Positions 9,702 through 18,375 of a stretch of 64,000 nucleotides of DNA are shown piece by piece; the first letter of the stretch is position 1, and each line of letters begins with the position of its first letter. The DNA is from JABSOG01 sp965277695. Its GTDB lineage: Bacteria; Pseudomonadota; Gammaproteobacteria; Enterobacterales; Alteromonadaceae. The DNA is taken from positions 62,001 to 126,000 of the forward strand of contig CBDIDQ010000071.1 in NCBI GenBank assembly GCA_965277695.1, written 5' to 3'. The translations under genes were made by a program, and so were the position numbers. A model generated the notes under the pieces. That model saw only the letters and a program-made list of their open reading frames with translations, was not told the origin of the DNA and ran no database searches.

Positions 9702-10811
9702 ATGCGGTGTAGGATCAGCCTCATTGTTTTAATATTTTTTGTCGGCATAAGTAGCACTGCATACAGTAAACCGTTAAATATCGTGCTGTTTTCACCTAAC
9801 TTTAATGAAAAGGATTTTTGGGGTGAGGTACATCATTTTGCCCGGGCCAGTGCTAAGAGCTTGGGGATTAATTTTCGGGTTAACTATAATACTCTTGGTA
9901 GTCGCTCTTATTATCTTGAATCAGTCGAAGATGTGTTAAAGAGCGAGCAAAAACCTGATGCCTTTCTGGCGGTTTCATTTCTTCAGACCACCCAGGGGTT
10001 ACTCGATCTCTCGGTAAAATATAATACCCCGGTTATTTTGATTAATAACGCCTTGCCTAAAGAGACCAGCAAGCTGATTGGTGCGCCACGCAGCCACTAC
10101 AAAACTTACATTGGGCATATTGCCGCTGACGACTATCACCTGAGTTATCTGCTCTCTCGCTATTTGTTGATGCAAGCTAAGCTGTTTAATGGTAAGGCGT
10201 CGATAGCTGAGGTGGTTGCCATTGCGGGCTCTCGGGATGCGCCAGAATCCGCTTTGCGCAACTTGGGTTTAACCATGGCTATTCAGGAGAGCGACAATGG
10301 TAAATTGATGCAGATTGTTTATGCCGATTGGAAACCGTCTAGGGCATTTAAAATGTCCAATACCTTTATGAAAAGATATAAACAGCTACAGGTTATTTGG
10401 AGTTCTAGCGATTTAATGGCCTTGAGTGCACAGCGGGCGATTAATCAAAGCGACAAAAGCAAACAGATTGTGACTGGCGGCATTGACTGGACACCTAATG
10501 CGATCGCGGCGATTAAGTCTGGAAATTTGACCGCTTCTGCGGGTGGGCACTTTACTGATGGCGGATATGCATTGGTAATGTTGTATGACTATTTAAATGG
10601 CCGAGATTTTGCTGAGGTGATGGATTTATCCAGTCATTCAGCCAGCGCATTAATTCATCAAGGTAATATCGATAAGTATTATGACCTGTTAACCCGCAAA
10701 GATTGGCAATCCATTGATTTTAAACAATACTCCCGGGTGTTGCATCCTGACAACAAAGGTTATGATTTTTCTTTTGAACGTTTGTTAGAATTGGCGGAAA
10801 AGTCAAAGTGA
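9702..10811 (+). CDS. periplasmic sugar-type substrate-binding protein (type 1 PBP)
   Basis: 369 residues from ATG 9702 (an in-frame TTG lies two codons upstream). A signal peptide (MRCRISLIVLIFFVGISSTAYS) is followed by a LacI/ribose-binding type two-lobe fold: LNIVLFSPNFNEKDFWGEV, TPVILINNALP, VVAIAGSRDAPESALRNLG, VIWSSSDLMALSAQRAI and TGGIDWTPNAIAAIKSGNLTASAGG. No ABC permease or ATPase is nearby, so it may serve a distant transporter or a sensor kinase/cyclase. Its stop overlaps the GTG of the CWC protein gene. Confidence 0.85.
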   Translation: MRCRISLIVLIFFVGISSTAYSKPLNIVLFSPNFNEKDFWGEVHHFARASAKSLGINFRVNYNTLGSRSYYLESVEDVLKSEQKPDAFLAVSFLQTTQGLLDLSVKYNTPVILINNALPKETSKLIGAPRSHYKTYIGHIAADDYHLSYLLSRYLLMQAKLFNGKASIAEVVAIAGSRDAPESALRNLGLTMAIQESDNGKLMQIVYADWKPSRAFKMSNTFMKRYKQLQVIWSSSDLMALSAQRAINQSDKSKQIVTGGIDWTPNAIAAIKSGNLTASAGGHFTDGGYALVMLYDYLNGRDFAEVMDLSSHSASALIHQGNIDKYYDLLTRKDWQSIDFKQYSRVLHPDNKGYDFSFERLLELAEKSK

Positions 10812-11056
10812 CAATAAATAAGATGAATAAAATCAATGAAGCGAATTGTCCGTTGTGCGGTGAGGTCAATTTGTGCGGTGAACTGCAAAAACGGCGCAAT
10901 CCGGAGGCTGCCAATGAGCCTTGCTGGTGCACCAGAGTTGAATTTCCCGCTGATTTACCAACGGTGCTGACAGATAAAGGTCACAGTGAAGCAATAAACA
11001 AGGCGTGTATTTGTCAGGTTTGTGTGGCAAAACTGACCTTAGCAAAGCCGTTATGA
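10808..11056 (+). CDS. cysteine-rich CWC family protein
   Basis: 82 residues with the CWC pattern: CPLCGEVNLCG near the N-terminus, PCWCTRVEFPADL in the middle and KACICQVC at the end, eight Cys likely binding metal. The family function is unknown. The GTG start overlaps the preceding stop (GTGA) and has a GGCGGAAAA stretch upstream; ATG 10823 is an alternative that loses five residues. Coupled to the periplasmic binding-protein gene. Confidence 0.8.
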   Translation: MTINKMNKINEANCPLCGEVNLCGELQKRRNPEAANEPCWCTRVEFPADLPTVLTDKGHSEAINKACICQVCVAKLTLAKPL

Positions 11057-11072
11057 GTTTTTTACTGACTTG

Positions 11073-11609
11073 CTAGCGACGACTGACTAACCAAGCACTA
11101 AACACCCCAGCAATAAATCCAAAAATATGCCCTTCAAAGCTAATGTGCGATCTGAAATCAAACAAGCTAATAACGATGCCGCCGTAAAGCAATACGGCGG
11201 CGGTTGTCACCAGCACACTGCGAATTGAGCGGGTGAAAAACGCATGACTGACTAAAAAACCAAAGTAGCCCATGATCATGCCCGATGCCCCGGCATGAAC
11301 AGCACTGCGAGCGAACAACCATACTAGTAATCCGCCAGCTAACCATACAAACAGGCTGACAAACACCAGCTGTCGTGCCTGATGAACCAAAAACCCGAGG
11401 ATCACAAAGGGGATCGTATTGGCGATAATATGTGCCATGCTCCAGTGCAAAAAAGGGGCTGCGATTATACCAAAGAGGTGATTAACCTCTCGGGGAACTA
11501 TACCAAAATGAGACAAGCGATAGTTCAACAGTAAATTTGCCAATTGAATAAGCCACATCAGTGCAGCAGCAGATAACAGCATTTTAGTGCCTGAGGTGGT
11601 TTTTTTCAT
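11073..11609 (-). CDS. rhomboid family intramembrane serine protease
   Basis: 178 residues from ATG 11609 (a longer TTG start at 11678 is unlikely). Six hydrophobic segments. Catalytic Ser109 lies in GASG and catalytic His161 in GHIFGFIAG, and the HxxxN of TM2 (HWSMAHIIAN, His60/Asn64) that lines the active site is present, so it should be an active rhomboid. It belongs to the small bacterial type lacking an extra cytosolic domain. The substrate is unknown; it is convergent with the CWC gene and divergent from the DUF3667 gene. Confidence 0.9.
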   Translation of the reverse strand: MKKTTSGTKMLLSAAALMWLIQLANLLLNYRLSHFGIVPREVNHLFGIIAAPFLHWSMAHIIANTIPFVILGFLVHQARQLVFVSLFVWLAGGLLVWLFARSAVHAGASGMIMGYFGFLVSHAFFTRSIRSVLVTTAAVLLYGGIVISLFDFRSHISFEGHIFGFIAGVFSAWLVSRR

Positions 11610-11759
11610 TAGTTTATCCGTGATGCGTCTGAGGTAATGAGTATACAAATCAATGGGGTGGTGAGCGACAAAAATCAAGGGTAACCTTTTTACAAGTCAA
11701 GGCTGATCATATAACCTTAGAGACACTTTGAGCTTGCCATAAATAGGGCGAATATACTG

Positions 11760-13241
11760 ATGTCAACTGAGGTTATTAGCCACAACCCTTCACCATCTGA
11801 ATCTGTTGTCAAATCTACCACACCTACGGAGCCGATCAGACTATGTGATAACTGTCAGAGCGAGCTGGATGGGCCATTTTGTGGCACTTGTGGTCAGCCA
11901 GAGCAATCAATGATCCGCTTTTTCGGTTCGGTGATCATGCATTTTCTTGATGACATTTTTGGCTTTGATTCCAGAGCTGGACGTACCTTATTCCCCTTAA
12001 TTTTTAGACCCGGGTTTTTAACCAACGAATATATTCGCGGTCGGCGAGTGCATTATGTGCCGCCAGTACGCTTGTATTTTTTCATGAGTATTGTGTTCTT
12101 TTTGCTGCTGGGTTTTTTCACCGATGATTCGATGGAGGATTTAGTCAGTCTACAAAAGGGAGATACTAAGGCGGTGATTAAGGTCACTAAGGATATTGAT
12201 GAATTACGACAAAAAATGGCTGAACCTGGTTATGTGCTAACACATAAAGACCAGCAAAAATTGACTAAGTTATTGCAGACACGGATTGAAAAACAACGCA
12301 AGTTACGACGTGCTATTAATGAGATGCAGCAGGATATTGATGATATAACCGCACGGCAAAAAGCAGCGGATTATGTTGCTGATCACGCTGAACAACTAAG
12401 CAAAACCGGTATGCTTAAAGCGGTCAAAGTGATGCGTGAGAATTTGGCTGAAGCACCGCAGCAGTATCGAATTGAATTGGTTGAACATCAATTACAAGGG
12501 ATTAAATTTACTCAACAGCAGGCGCTTGCCCAAGATAGAGTAGGTAAAGAAGATAAAGAAGTTGATGAAGAGCTGGCAGGCAGGCAAGAAGAGCTTGAAT
12601 TTGACCTGATTAGATTAAAAAAGCAATTGGCTGAGCATAAGCAGCAGCAAATCACCGCATTGACAAAAGGAGAGCCAGTAATTGGCAGTAAACCGGGTAA
12701 CGAGATAAAGGATGACCACGCCATGGTGGGGATCCACAACGACGGCGAATTTACCATTAGCTTTGGTGAAGAAGGCTTTGAGTGGTTGTCTGATGAACAG
12801 AATAAACGCTTAAGGCTGTTTACTGAAGAAATGGGCAAAAAAGCCAATAATGCTTTTGAGCAGGATGCTTCGCCGTTAATCAAACAGGTCATGGGGGTTT
12901 TGCCCCAAGCGATGTTTTTTCTGTTGCCGATTTTTGCCTTGTTGCTGAAAATTGTCTATTTGTTTTCTAAACGTTTCTATATGGAACACCTGACTGTCGC
13001 GCTACACAGTCACGCATTTTTGTTTATGGTGCTAATTTTGCTGACCCTGCTGGCTGCGCTGGAAGAGAACATGATCGATAGTTATGTTGTGGTGGGAGAA
13101 ATCGCCGAATTTACCATGCTGGCATTACTCTTCTGGGTGCCTATTTATTTGTTTTTGATGCAAAAACGGGTGTATCGCCAAGGGTTGTTTTCACTGTGGT
13201 CAAATTTGCCATCGTTGGTATTTCTTATACCGGCTTGTTGA
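11760..13241 (+). CDS. DUF3667 family membrane protein, probable C-terminal frameshift
   Basis: Begins with a zinc-ribbon (CDNCQSELDGPFCGTCGQ, residues ~29-46) and an amphipathic DSRAGRTLFPLIFRPG segment, then one TM helix. A ~200-residue coiled-coil-rich cytoplasmic or periplasmic insert follows (KQQKLTKLLQTRIEKQRKL and similar), then three TM helices. This is the DUF3667 architecture with an unusually long charged insert; function unknown. The frame stops at 13241, but switching frame at the GGG of 13182-13184 continues VVFTVVKFAIVGISYTG and a last TM helix to a stop at 13286-13288, which fits the family C-terminus. Either one G is missing from the sequence or the gene has lost its last helix. 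Confidence 0.82.
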   Translation: MSTEVISHNPSPSESVVKSTTPTEPIRLCDNCQSELDGPFCGTCGQPEQSMIRFFGSVIMHFLDDIFGFDSRAGRTLFPLIFRPGFLTNEYIRGRRVHYVPPVRLYFFMSIVFFLLLGFFTDDSMEDLVSLQKGDTKAVIKVTKDIDELRQKMAEPGYVLTHKDQQKLTKLLQTRIEKQRKLRRAINEMQQDIDDITARQKAADYVADHAEQLSKTGMLKAVKVMRENLAEAPQQYRIELVEHQLQGIKFTQQQALAQDRVGKEDKEVDEELAGRQEELEFDLIRLKKQLAEHKQQQITALTKGEPVIGSKPGNEIKDDHAMVGIHNDGEFTISFGEEGFEWLSDEQNKRLRLFTEEMGKKANNAFEQDASPLIKQVMGVLPQAMFFLLPIFALLLKIVYLFSKRFYMEHLTVALHSHAFLFMVLILLTLLAALEENMIDSYVVVGEIAEFTMLALLFWVPIYLFLMQKRVYRQGLFSLWSNLPSLVFLIPAC

Positions 13242-13290
13242 TTATGACTACGGCGATTGCGTTTTTCTGGGGTTTGGCGCAGCTGTAATA

Positions 13291-14001
13291 TTAGGCTTGA
13301 CGTTGCGCTCTAAGCATCGCCCGGCTTTTAGCTACTTCGCTGACTTTCACCCAATGGAATAAATACATGATCACCAGTTTGGTGATCCCACTGGTGGTGG
13401 CGAGGAAAATCAACGGCCAGCTGCTGCTGATATTCATGGTCAGGGCAAAGGCGATTGTCGACACGTCTTTGAGTGCGATAAACTGATTGAGCTTTAAAGC
13501 GACCGCACCAGTTTCGCCATTTTTGATGATTAAACGGATTTGATGGTAATAACCCTGAGCTAAAAACAAGGTGACAGCCACGATCATTGTTGCGGTGAGT
13601 GATTGGCTGATGCCACCGGTTTGCGGGGTGAGCAATAAGCCGCTTATCCCCACGATTAAACCACACAGACTCAAAGCGAAAATACCTTTTGAACGGCGGT
13701 TTTGCCGATCACGAAAAATCTCCCATAAAATCATTGTCACCAGCAAAGCCGCCAGTAGCCGGGGCCAAACAATAAAGTGATTAAATGGCGTGATGGAATA
13801 ACCGTAGATAAAAAACGAACAGTAGGCGAGAAAGGCGGCAAAAAACTGGTTGGTCGATAGCAAGTCTGTGCTGTGCTTGATGCTGATATCCTGCTTACGC
13901 TGCCATACCAGACGTAATTGGATCCACAAACCATAAACACTGACAAACATCATCAACGTATTGAGTGAACCAAAGAATTGATAAGTGGTGATATCCAGCA
14001 T
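13291..14001 (-). CDS. multi-pass membrane protein, possibly PQ-loop/SWEET-like
   Basis: 236 residues with about seven hydrophobic segments in a 3+1+3 arrangement. Two halves look similar in layout (MMFVSVYGLWIQLRLVWQRK with NQFFAAFLAYCSFFIYG; LFLAQGYYHQIRLIIKNGE with NQFIALKDVSTIAFALTM), which recalls PQ-loop/SemiSWEET repeats, but the PQ pairs themselves are replaced by IQ/HQ. The assignment is tentative. It could be a sugar or small-solute facilitator. It lies convergent to, and three bases beyond, the frameshift-corrected end of the DUF3667 gene. Confidence 0.6.
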   Translation of the reverse strand: MLDITTYQFFGSLNTLMMFVSVYGLWIQLRLVWQRKQDISIKHSTDLLSTNQFFAAFLAYCSFFIYGYSITPFNHFIVWPRLLAALLVTMILWEIFRDRQNRRSKGIFALSLCGLIVGISGLLLTPQTGGISQSLTATMIVAVTLFLAQGYYHQIRLIIKNGETGAVALKLNQFIALKDVSTIAFALTMNISSSWPLIFLATTSGITKLVIMYLFHWVKVSEVAKSRAMLRAQRQA

Positions 14002-14197
14002 AAAATAACCTGACTAAAGAAAGTGTCGACAATTATACTCAATTAACGCTAAATGACTAGTGTTAATCTTTGTTATATTTAATATTGTCGACAATTATTT
14101 TGTTTTCATCAATAAGCAAAAATTATTGCGTATTGCCACTAGCCTGCGTATTTGTGATACTCTGGGGTATTGTTGTCATCTACATAACGCCTTGAAT

Positions 14198-14908
14198 ATG
14201 AAGCCTCAATTTTTATCTATTGTGATCATCCTTGGTCTGATTGGCTGTTTTTTTCCGGCGGTTGCATCGCTGGGGTCGGCAGGTTCGATTGCTGGGCAGA
14301 TAACGGTATTAAAAAAAGGTGGCCGTAAACCGCTTTCAAGTGCTCAGTTTGCGGTGGTGTCTTTAAATGGGGTTGATGGGCCGTTAAGTACGGCTGCGAT
14401 GGCAGAGCCAGTGATCATTAATCAAAAGAAGAAACGTTTTTTTCCGCGTTTGATGCCGCTAGTGAAAGGTCAGCTGGTGCATTTTTATAATCAAGATGAA
14501 CTGGAACACAATGTGTTTAGCACCGCAGAAAAAAACAGCTTTGATTTGGGGCGTTATGCCAAAGGTGATTTTCGTCCGGTGACTTATGCCGACAACGGCA
14601 ATTACAAGGTGTATTGCAACATTCATCAGAAGATGATCCTTGATATTGTGGTGCTGGATAATCATTATTTTGCCGTGACCGATGAAAATGGTCAGTTTAC
14701 TATTGATAATGTGCCAGCTGGCGACTATCAATTGTCTGTCTGGCATATTTATGGCGGCAAAGCTGAGCAGAAGATAACGGTTTCTGGGTCAGCGCTAACC
14801 CTGCCACCGATAAGTGTGACCAGTACTAAAGTGGTGCGGGATATTCAAAAACACAGTAATAAATATGGTAAAAAATACAAGAAAAAAGGGCGCTATCGCC
14901 GCAACTAA
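14198..14908 (+). CDS. exported cupredoxin-like protein ('methylamine utilization' type)
   Basis: 236 residues from ATG 14198 with a signal peptide (MKPQFLSIVIILGLIGCFFP). Type-1 copper ligands are visible: His in NQDELEHNVFS, then Cys, His and Met in VYCNIHQKM, the spacing of plastocyanin/amicyanin-like domains. After it comes a carboxypeptidase-regulatory-like fold (VTDENGQFTIDNVPAGDYQLSVWH) and a very basic tail (KYGKKYKKKGRYRR). Such proteins are often labelled methylamine utilization proteins, but no methylamine genes are present. It is three bases upstream of the cyclase gene, so they form an operon; it may report periplasmic copper or redox state to the cyclase. Confidence 0.85.
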   Translation: MKPQFLSIVIILGLIGCFFPAVASLGSAGSIAGQITVLKKGGRKPLSSAQFAVVSLNGVDGPLSTAAMAEPVIINQKKKRFFPRLMPLVKGQLVHFYNQDELEHNVFSTAEKNSFDLGRYAKGDFRPVTYADNGNYKVYCNIHQKMILDIVVLDNHYFAVTDENGQFTIDNVPAGDYQLSVWHIYGGKAEQKITVSGSALTLPPISVTSTKVVRDIQKHSNKYGKKYKKKGRYRRN

Positions 14909-14911
14909 TTT

Positions 14912-16873
14912 ATGAAGTTATACATTCCTTTTCGTTATAAACTCACCGCGATTTTCACCATGATCATCGTGGCTTTGTTGTATGCCATTTTCAATGTGGT
15001 GCAAAGCGACATTGAAAGCAAATTCAGAGTATTGATTGAACAACAACTCACTCAGGCCAAAGGTTATGTCAGTCAGCGCATGGATGACCGCTATGAATTG
15101 CTGTTTAACGATGCCACTGCGATCATTAATGACAAGCTTATTCGCGATATTATTACCGATAAAACTATGAGTCGATTAACCCGTAATGATATTGTTGCCT
15201 CAGAAGTGCTGCCTAAGTTTACTAATCTCACCGTGCTGGCGATAACCGATACCGAAGGCATTTTGGTCGCTGAACAAAAACAAGATTCAGCCGTAGTTAA
15301 TGCGTTGATCAGCAGTGAATGGTACGAATATTCACTCGATGGCGAGGCTGTGGCGGGTTATGTGTTACATGATAAAACTTTTTATCAAGGCATTGCCATG
15401 CCGGTTTTTTTGGGTGATGAAATGATTGGTATTGTGATGGCAGGGCGGCCATTACTGCAACAGGATATCAGTGATATCAAACAAATTAGCCATATTGATA
15501 TCAGTGTGATTGACCAACGAAAAAGGGTGATCAGCACGGTGTTTTCTGGGCTGAGTGAAGCCAGTGTCTTATTGACTGAATTTGATCAATGGTTGACACA
15601 GGTGCAAGCGGAGAATTTTATCGCCGATAAAACCTTGCAGGTCAACCTTGGTCAAGAGCGTTTTTTAATGCGCTATACCCTTGATGAAACCGTGTTTGTA
15701 CCTCCTTATATTATTGTTAGCTCGCTGGATGAATCGGTTGGTTTTGTCAACCAAATCAGGCAAAACATGCTGGCACTGGGGAGTTTTGGCTTGTTTATCG
15801 CGGTGGCGATCAGCTTCATTTTTGCCGTTGGAGTGTCGACGCCAATCAGACGTTTGTCTGTTGCGACCACGCAGGTGGCTAAAGAGAACTTCGCCCATCG
15901 GGTAGACATTAGTAGTAGTGATGAGTTTGCCAAATTGGGCGGCTCGTTTAACCAGATGATCGCCGGTTTGGGTGAGAAACAAAAAATTCGTTCGGCTTTT
16001 GATAAATCGGTGTCAAAGGAAGTGGCTGATCATATGTTAGATCAGGGAGTTGAGTTAGGCGGAACCAAGCAATATGCGACGATTTTGTTTGCTGATATTC
16101 GCGGTTTTACGGCGTTGTCAGAATCATTGGATGAAAAATCTTTGATCAACTTGCTCAATGACTATTTTACTCAAGTCAACGGTTGCATCATTGAACAGCA
16201 GGGGGTTATCGACAAGTTTATTGGCGATGCGGTAATGGCGCTGTTTGGCACCCCGATCGCCAATGAACAGTCGGCTTATTGTGGTTTGTTGGCAGCCCGT
16301 CAAATGCTCGATACCGTGGTTGAATTTAATCAGCAAAGCCAAGCCACTTATGGTTGTGAGATCAAAATTGGTATTGGATTGAATTCTGGCGAGCTGATTG
16401 CCGGGTTGGTGGGCGCGGCTGATCGGCTGAATTATACTGTGCTGGGCAATCAGGTGAATGTTGCTTCGCGGATCGAGGGTTTGTGTAAATATTACGGTGC
16501 GGCGTTGATTTTGAGTGAATCCACCGTTGCGGATATTAAGGACTGTGCTGAACAGTGGCAGCAGCCGCTGGCTTTTCGTCAACTTGATTGTGTCCAGGTG
16601 AAAGGCAGTTCTCGTGGATTAAAAGTGTATCAGCCGTTTTTTACGCCATCGGAGGATGAGCTTGGTTATATCGAACGTTATGAACTGGCTTTATCTTATT
16701 TATTTGCCAATCAACCGACTCAGGCTCATCAAGTGCTGAATGAGTTGGTGGTGCAATGGCCCGAGGATGTGCCGACGGTCAATTTGTTTAAGTCTTGTCA
16801 GCAATATTTAGCGCAACCAGCGAGTTATGCTGAGGATTACTCTAGCGGTGTGAGGATTTTGACTGAAAAATAA
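14912..16873 (+). CDS. membrane sensory adenylate/guanylate cyclase (class III) with HAMP
   Basis: 653 residues. TM1 is at ~10-28, an extracytoplasmic Cache-like sensor domain at ~30-285, TM2 at ~290-312, HAMP at ~312-365 (STPIRRLSVATTQVAKENF), the class III cyclase domain at ~385-560 and a C-terminal helical tail. Catalytic elements are intact: FADIRGFT and IGDAVMALFG (metal Asp residues), LNYTVLGNQVNVASR (transition-state Asn/Arg). The product is most likely cAMP but guanylate activity cannot be excluded. It is co-transcribed with the cupredoxin-like gene, which points to a copper- or redox-linked signal. Confidence 0.9.
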   Translation: MKLYIPFRYKLTAIFTMIIVALLYAIFNVVQSDIESKFRVLIEQQLTQAKGYVSQRMDDRYELLFNDATAIINDKLIRDIITDKTMSRLTRNDIVASEVLPKFTNLTVLAITDTEGILVAEQKQDSAVVNALISSEWYEYSLDGEAVAGYVLHDKTFYQGIAMPVFLGDEMIGIVMAGRPLLQQDISDIKQISHIDISVIDQRKRVISTVFSGLSEASVLLTEFDQWLTQVQAENFIADKTLQVNLGQERFLMRYTLDETVFVPPYIIVSSLDESVGFVNQIRQNMLALGSFGLFIAVAISFIFAVGVSTPIRRLSVATTQVAKENFAHRVDISSSDEFAKLGGSFNQMIAGLGEKQKIRSAFDKSVSKEVADHMLDQGVELGGTKQYATILFADIRGFTALSESLDEKSLINLLNDYFTQVNGCIIEQQGVIDKFIGDAVMALFGTPIANEQSAYCGLLAARQMLDTVVEFNQQSQATYGCEIKIGIGLNSGELIAGLVGAADRLNYTVLGNQVNVASRIEGLCKYYGAALILSESTVADIKDCAEQWQQPLAFRQLDCVQVKGSSRGLKVYQPFFTPSEDELGYIERYELALSYLFANQPTQAHQVLNELVVQWPEDVPTVNLFKSCQQYLAQPASYAEDYSSGVRILTEK

Positions 16874-17010
16874 CCTTGAGAAATCACATTCCGTAACAGT
16901 CTGATATCCTATTCATTCGATTTTTAAGGTTGGGTTGTGATAGTTTTAAGCGAACTATTCATATCCAATTGATACTCTTTATTAACATTAGAAAAAAGCG
17001 GGGCAAAAAG

Positions 17011-17742
17011 ATGAAATTAATTTCAGCAGTATTGGCAGTTTGCCTAAGCGTAGCACCGGGCGTTAGTTTGGCGAGCAAGGTTAATTTAAATGACCAGCTG
17101 CGCACGGCTGGAGACTTGAAACGAGATCCCCACTCCAAGCCTGATCAGATTATTGCGTTTTCGGGCGTCTCAAAGGGCATGACAGTGCTCGATATTATGG
17201 GTGGCGGTGGTTATTACAGTGAATTGTTGTCTCAGGTGGTGGGTAAAGCAGGCAAGGTTTATCTGCACAACAATGAAGCTTACCTAAAGTTTGTTGGTAA
17301 AGAGCTGGAAGCTAGAACCAAAGACAATCGCTTAGTGAACGTGGTGGATTATAAGGCCGAAGCCGAGGCGCTGGGGTTTGAAGATAATAGTCTCGATGCG
17401 ATTTTCTTTGTGTTGGGTTATCACGATTTATATCATCAGTCAGAATCCTGGGAAATTCAGCCTAACGCTTTTTTGAGCCAGTTGTATAAAGCGCTAAAAC
17501 CCGGCGGACTATTGTTGGTGGTTGACCATGCAGCGCCTAATGGTACCAATACCATTCATTCGCAACAGCTGCACCGGATTGACGAACTGTATGTCAAAAG
17601 AGAGCTTAACAGTAAAGGGTTTACGTTTGTCAAAGACAGCCAAATCTTGCGTAATACTAAAGACAATCGTCTGGTTTCGCCTTTTCGACCGGAGATCCGC
17701 CGCAAGACCGATCGCTTTGTGTTGCTGTTTCGCAAGCGCTGA
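17011..17742 (+). CDS. exported SAM methyltransferase-like protein (COG4798 type)
   Basis: 243 residues from ATG 17011. A signal peptide (MKLISAVLAVCLSVAPGVSLA) is followed by a class I methyltransferase fold: VLDIMGGGGYYSELLS (SAM-binding motif I), DAIFFVLGYHDLYH (motif II region) and LYKALKPGGLLLVVDH (motif III/IV). The family is known as predicted methyltransferases of unknown role. The combination of an export signal with a SAM-binding fold is odd because SAM is cytosolic. The longer start at 16930 would mask the signal peptide but has no better ribosome-binding site. Confidence 0.85.
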   Translation: MKLISAVLAVCLSVAPGVSLASKVNLNDQLRTAGDLKRDPHSKPDQIIAFSGVSKGMTVLDIMGGGGYYSELLSQVVGKAGKVYLHNNEAYLKFVGKELEARTKDNRLVNVVDYKAEAEALGFEDNSLDAIFFVLGYHDLYHQSESWEIQPNAFLSQLYKALKPGGLLLVVDHAAPNGTNTIHSQQLHRIDELYVKRELNSKGFTFVKDSQILRNTKDNRLVSPFRPEIRRKTDRFVLLFRKR

Positions 17743-17766
17743 ATATTCACGCCGACATGATTCTTG

Positions 17767-18339
17767 TTATTGATCCCACTCATCTGCCAACAAGCCATAA
17801 ACCAGCTCATCGCAATAATCTTCGCCAATTTTGTAATGTTGGCGAAGCAATCCTTCTCTTTGCATTCCCAGTTTTTCCATCACTTTAAAAGAAGGCAGAT
17901 TCATCGGATCGCATTTGGCGACGATTTTATGGGCGTTAAGCTGGGTAAAAATAAAATTGAACAGTGCGCGGGTGGCTTCAAAAGCATAACCCTTGCCGTG
18001 ATAGTTGGGGTTAAAGCGATAACCAATTTCGACAATCGCCAAATCGAGGCTTTCGTAGCGAAAGGAAACCGCCCCTATGTATCCTGGTCGGGTGTTTAAG
18101 TTGACACAAAAAGCGAGCCATTCTCCTTCCTGACCCTGATAGGTTTTGAGAAAATCTTGAAAATTGGCGATTGCCTCTACATCACTCAGCGGTGTGCGGA
18201 TATAACGCATCACTGCCAAGTTTTGCTGCTGTGCCATTTCATCGGCTAAATCAGTGGCTTTAAAGCGACGTAATTTTAGCCGCTCAGTTGTCAGTTCAAA
18301 GTTAGCTGCCTGAGCGACAAATTGTTCAATAGTGGTCAT
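17767..18339 (-). CDS. GNAT N-acetyltransferase (RimJ/RimL type)
   Basis: 190 residues. The RimJ/RimL layout is clear: LTTERLKLRRFKATDL at the start, IGAVSFRYESLDLAIVEIGYRFNPNYHGKGYAFEA with the acetyl-CoA loop (N-x-x-x-G-K-G-Y-A), then ALFNFIFTQLNAHKIVAKCDPMNLPSFKVMEKLGM and REGLLRQHYKIG at the end. Members acetylate protein N-termini, small amines or antibiotics; the substrate here is unknown. Monocistronic, convergent with the methyltransferase-like gene. Confidence 0.88.
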   Translation of the reverse strand: MTTIEQFVAQAANFELTTERLKLRRFKATDLADEMAQQQNLAVMRYIRTPLSDVEAIANFQDFLKTYQGQEGEWLAFCVNLNTRPGYIGAVSFRYESLDLAIVEIGYRFNPNYHGKGYAFEATRALFNFIFTQLNAHKIVAKCDPMNLPSFKVMEKLGMQREGLLRQHYKIGEDYCDELVYGLLADEWDQ

Positions 18340-18375
18340 ATGTTGTTGGCTAATCGGTTTGCTATTTGGTTTATG

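Noticed and set aside
14198..14908. Methylamine dehydrogenase pathway gene
   Set aside because: The label comes from a domain resemblance; no mau structural genes are present and the partner is a sensory cyclase.
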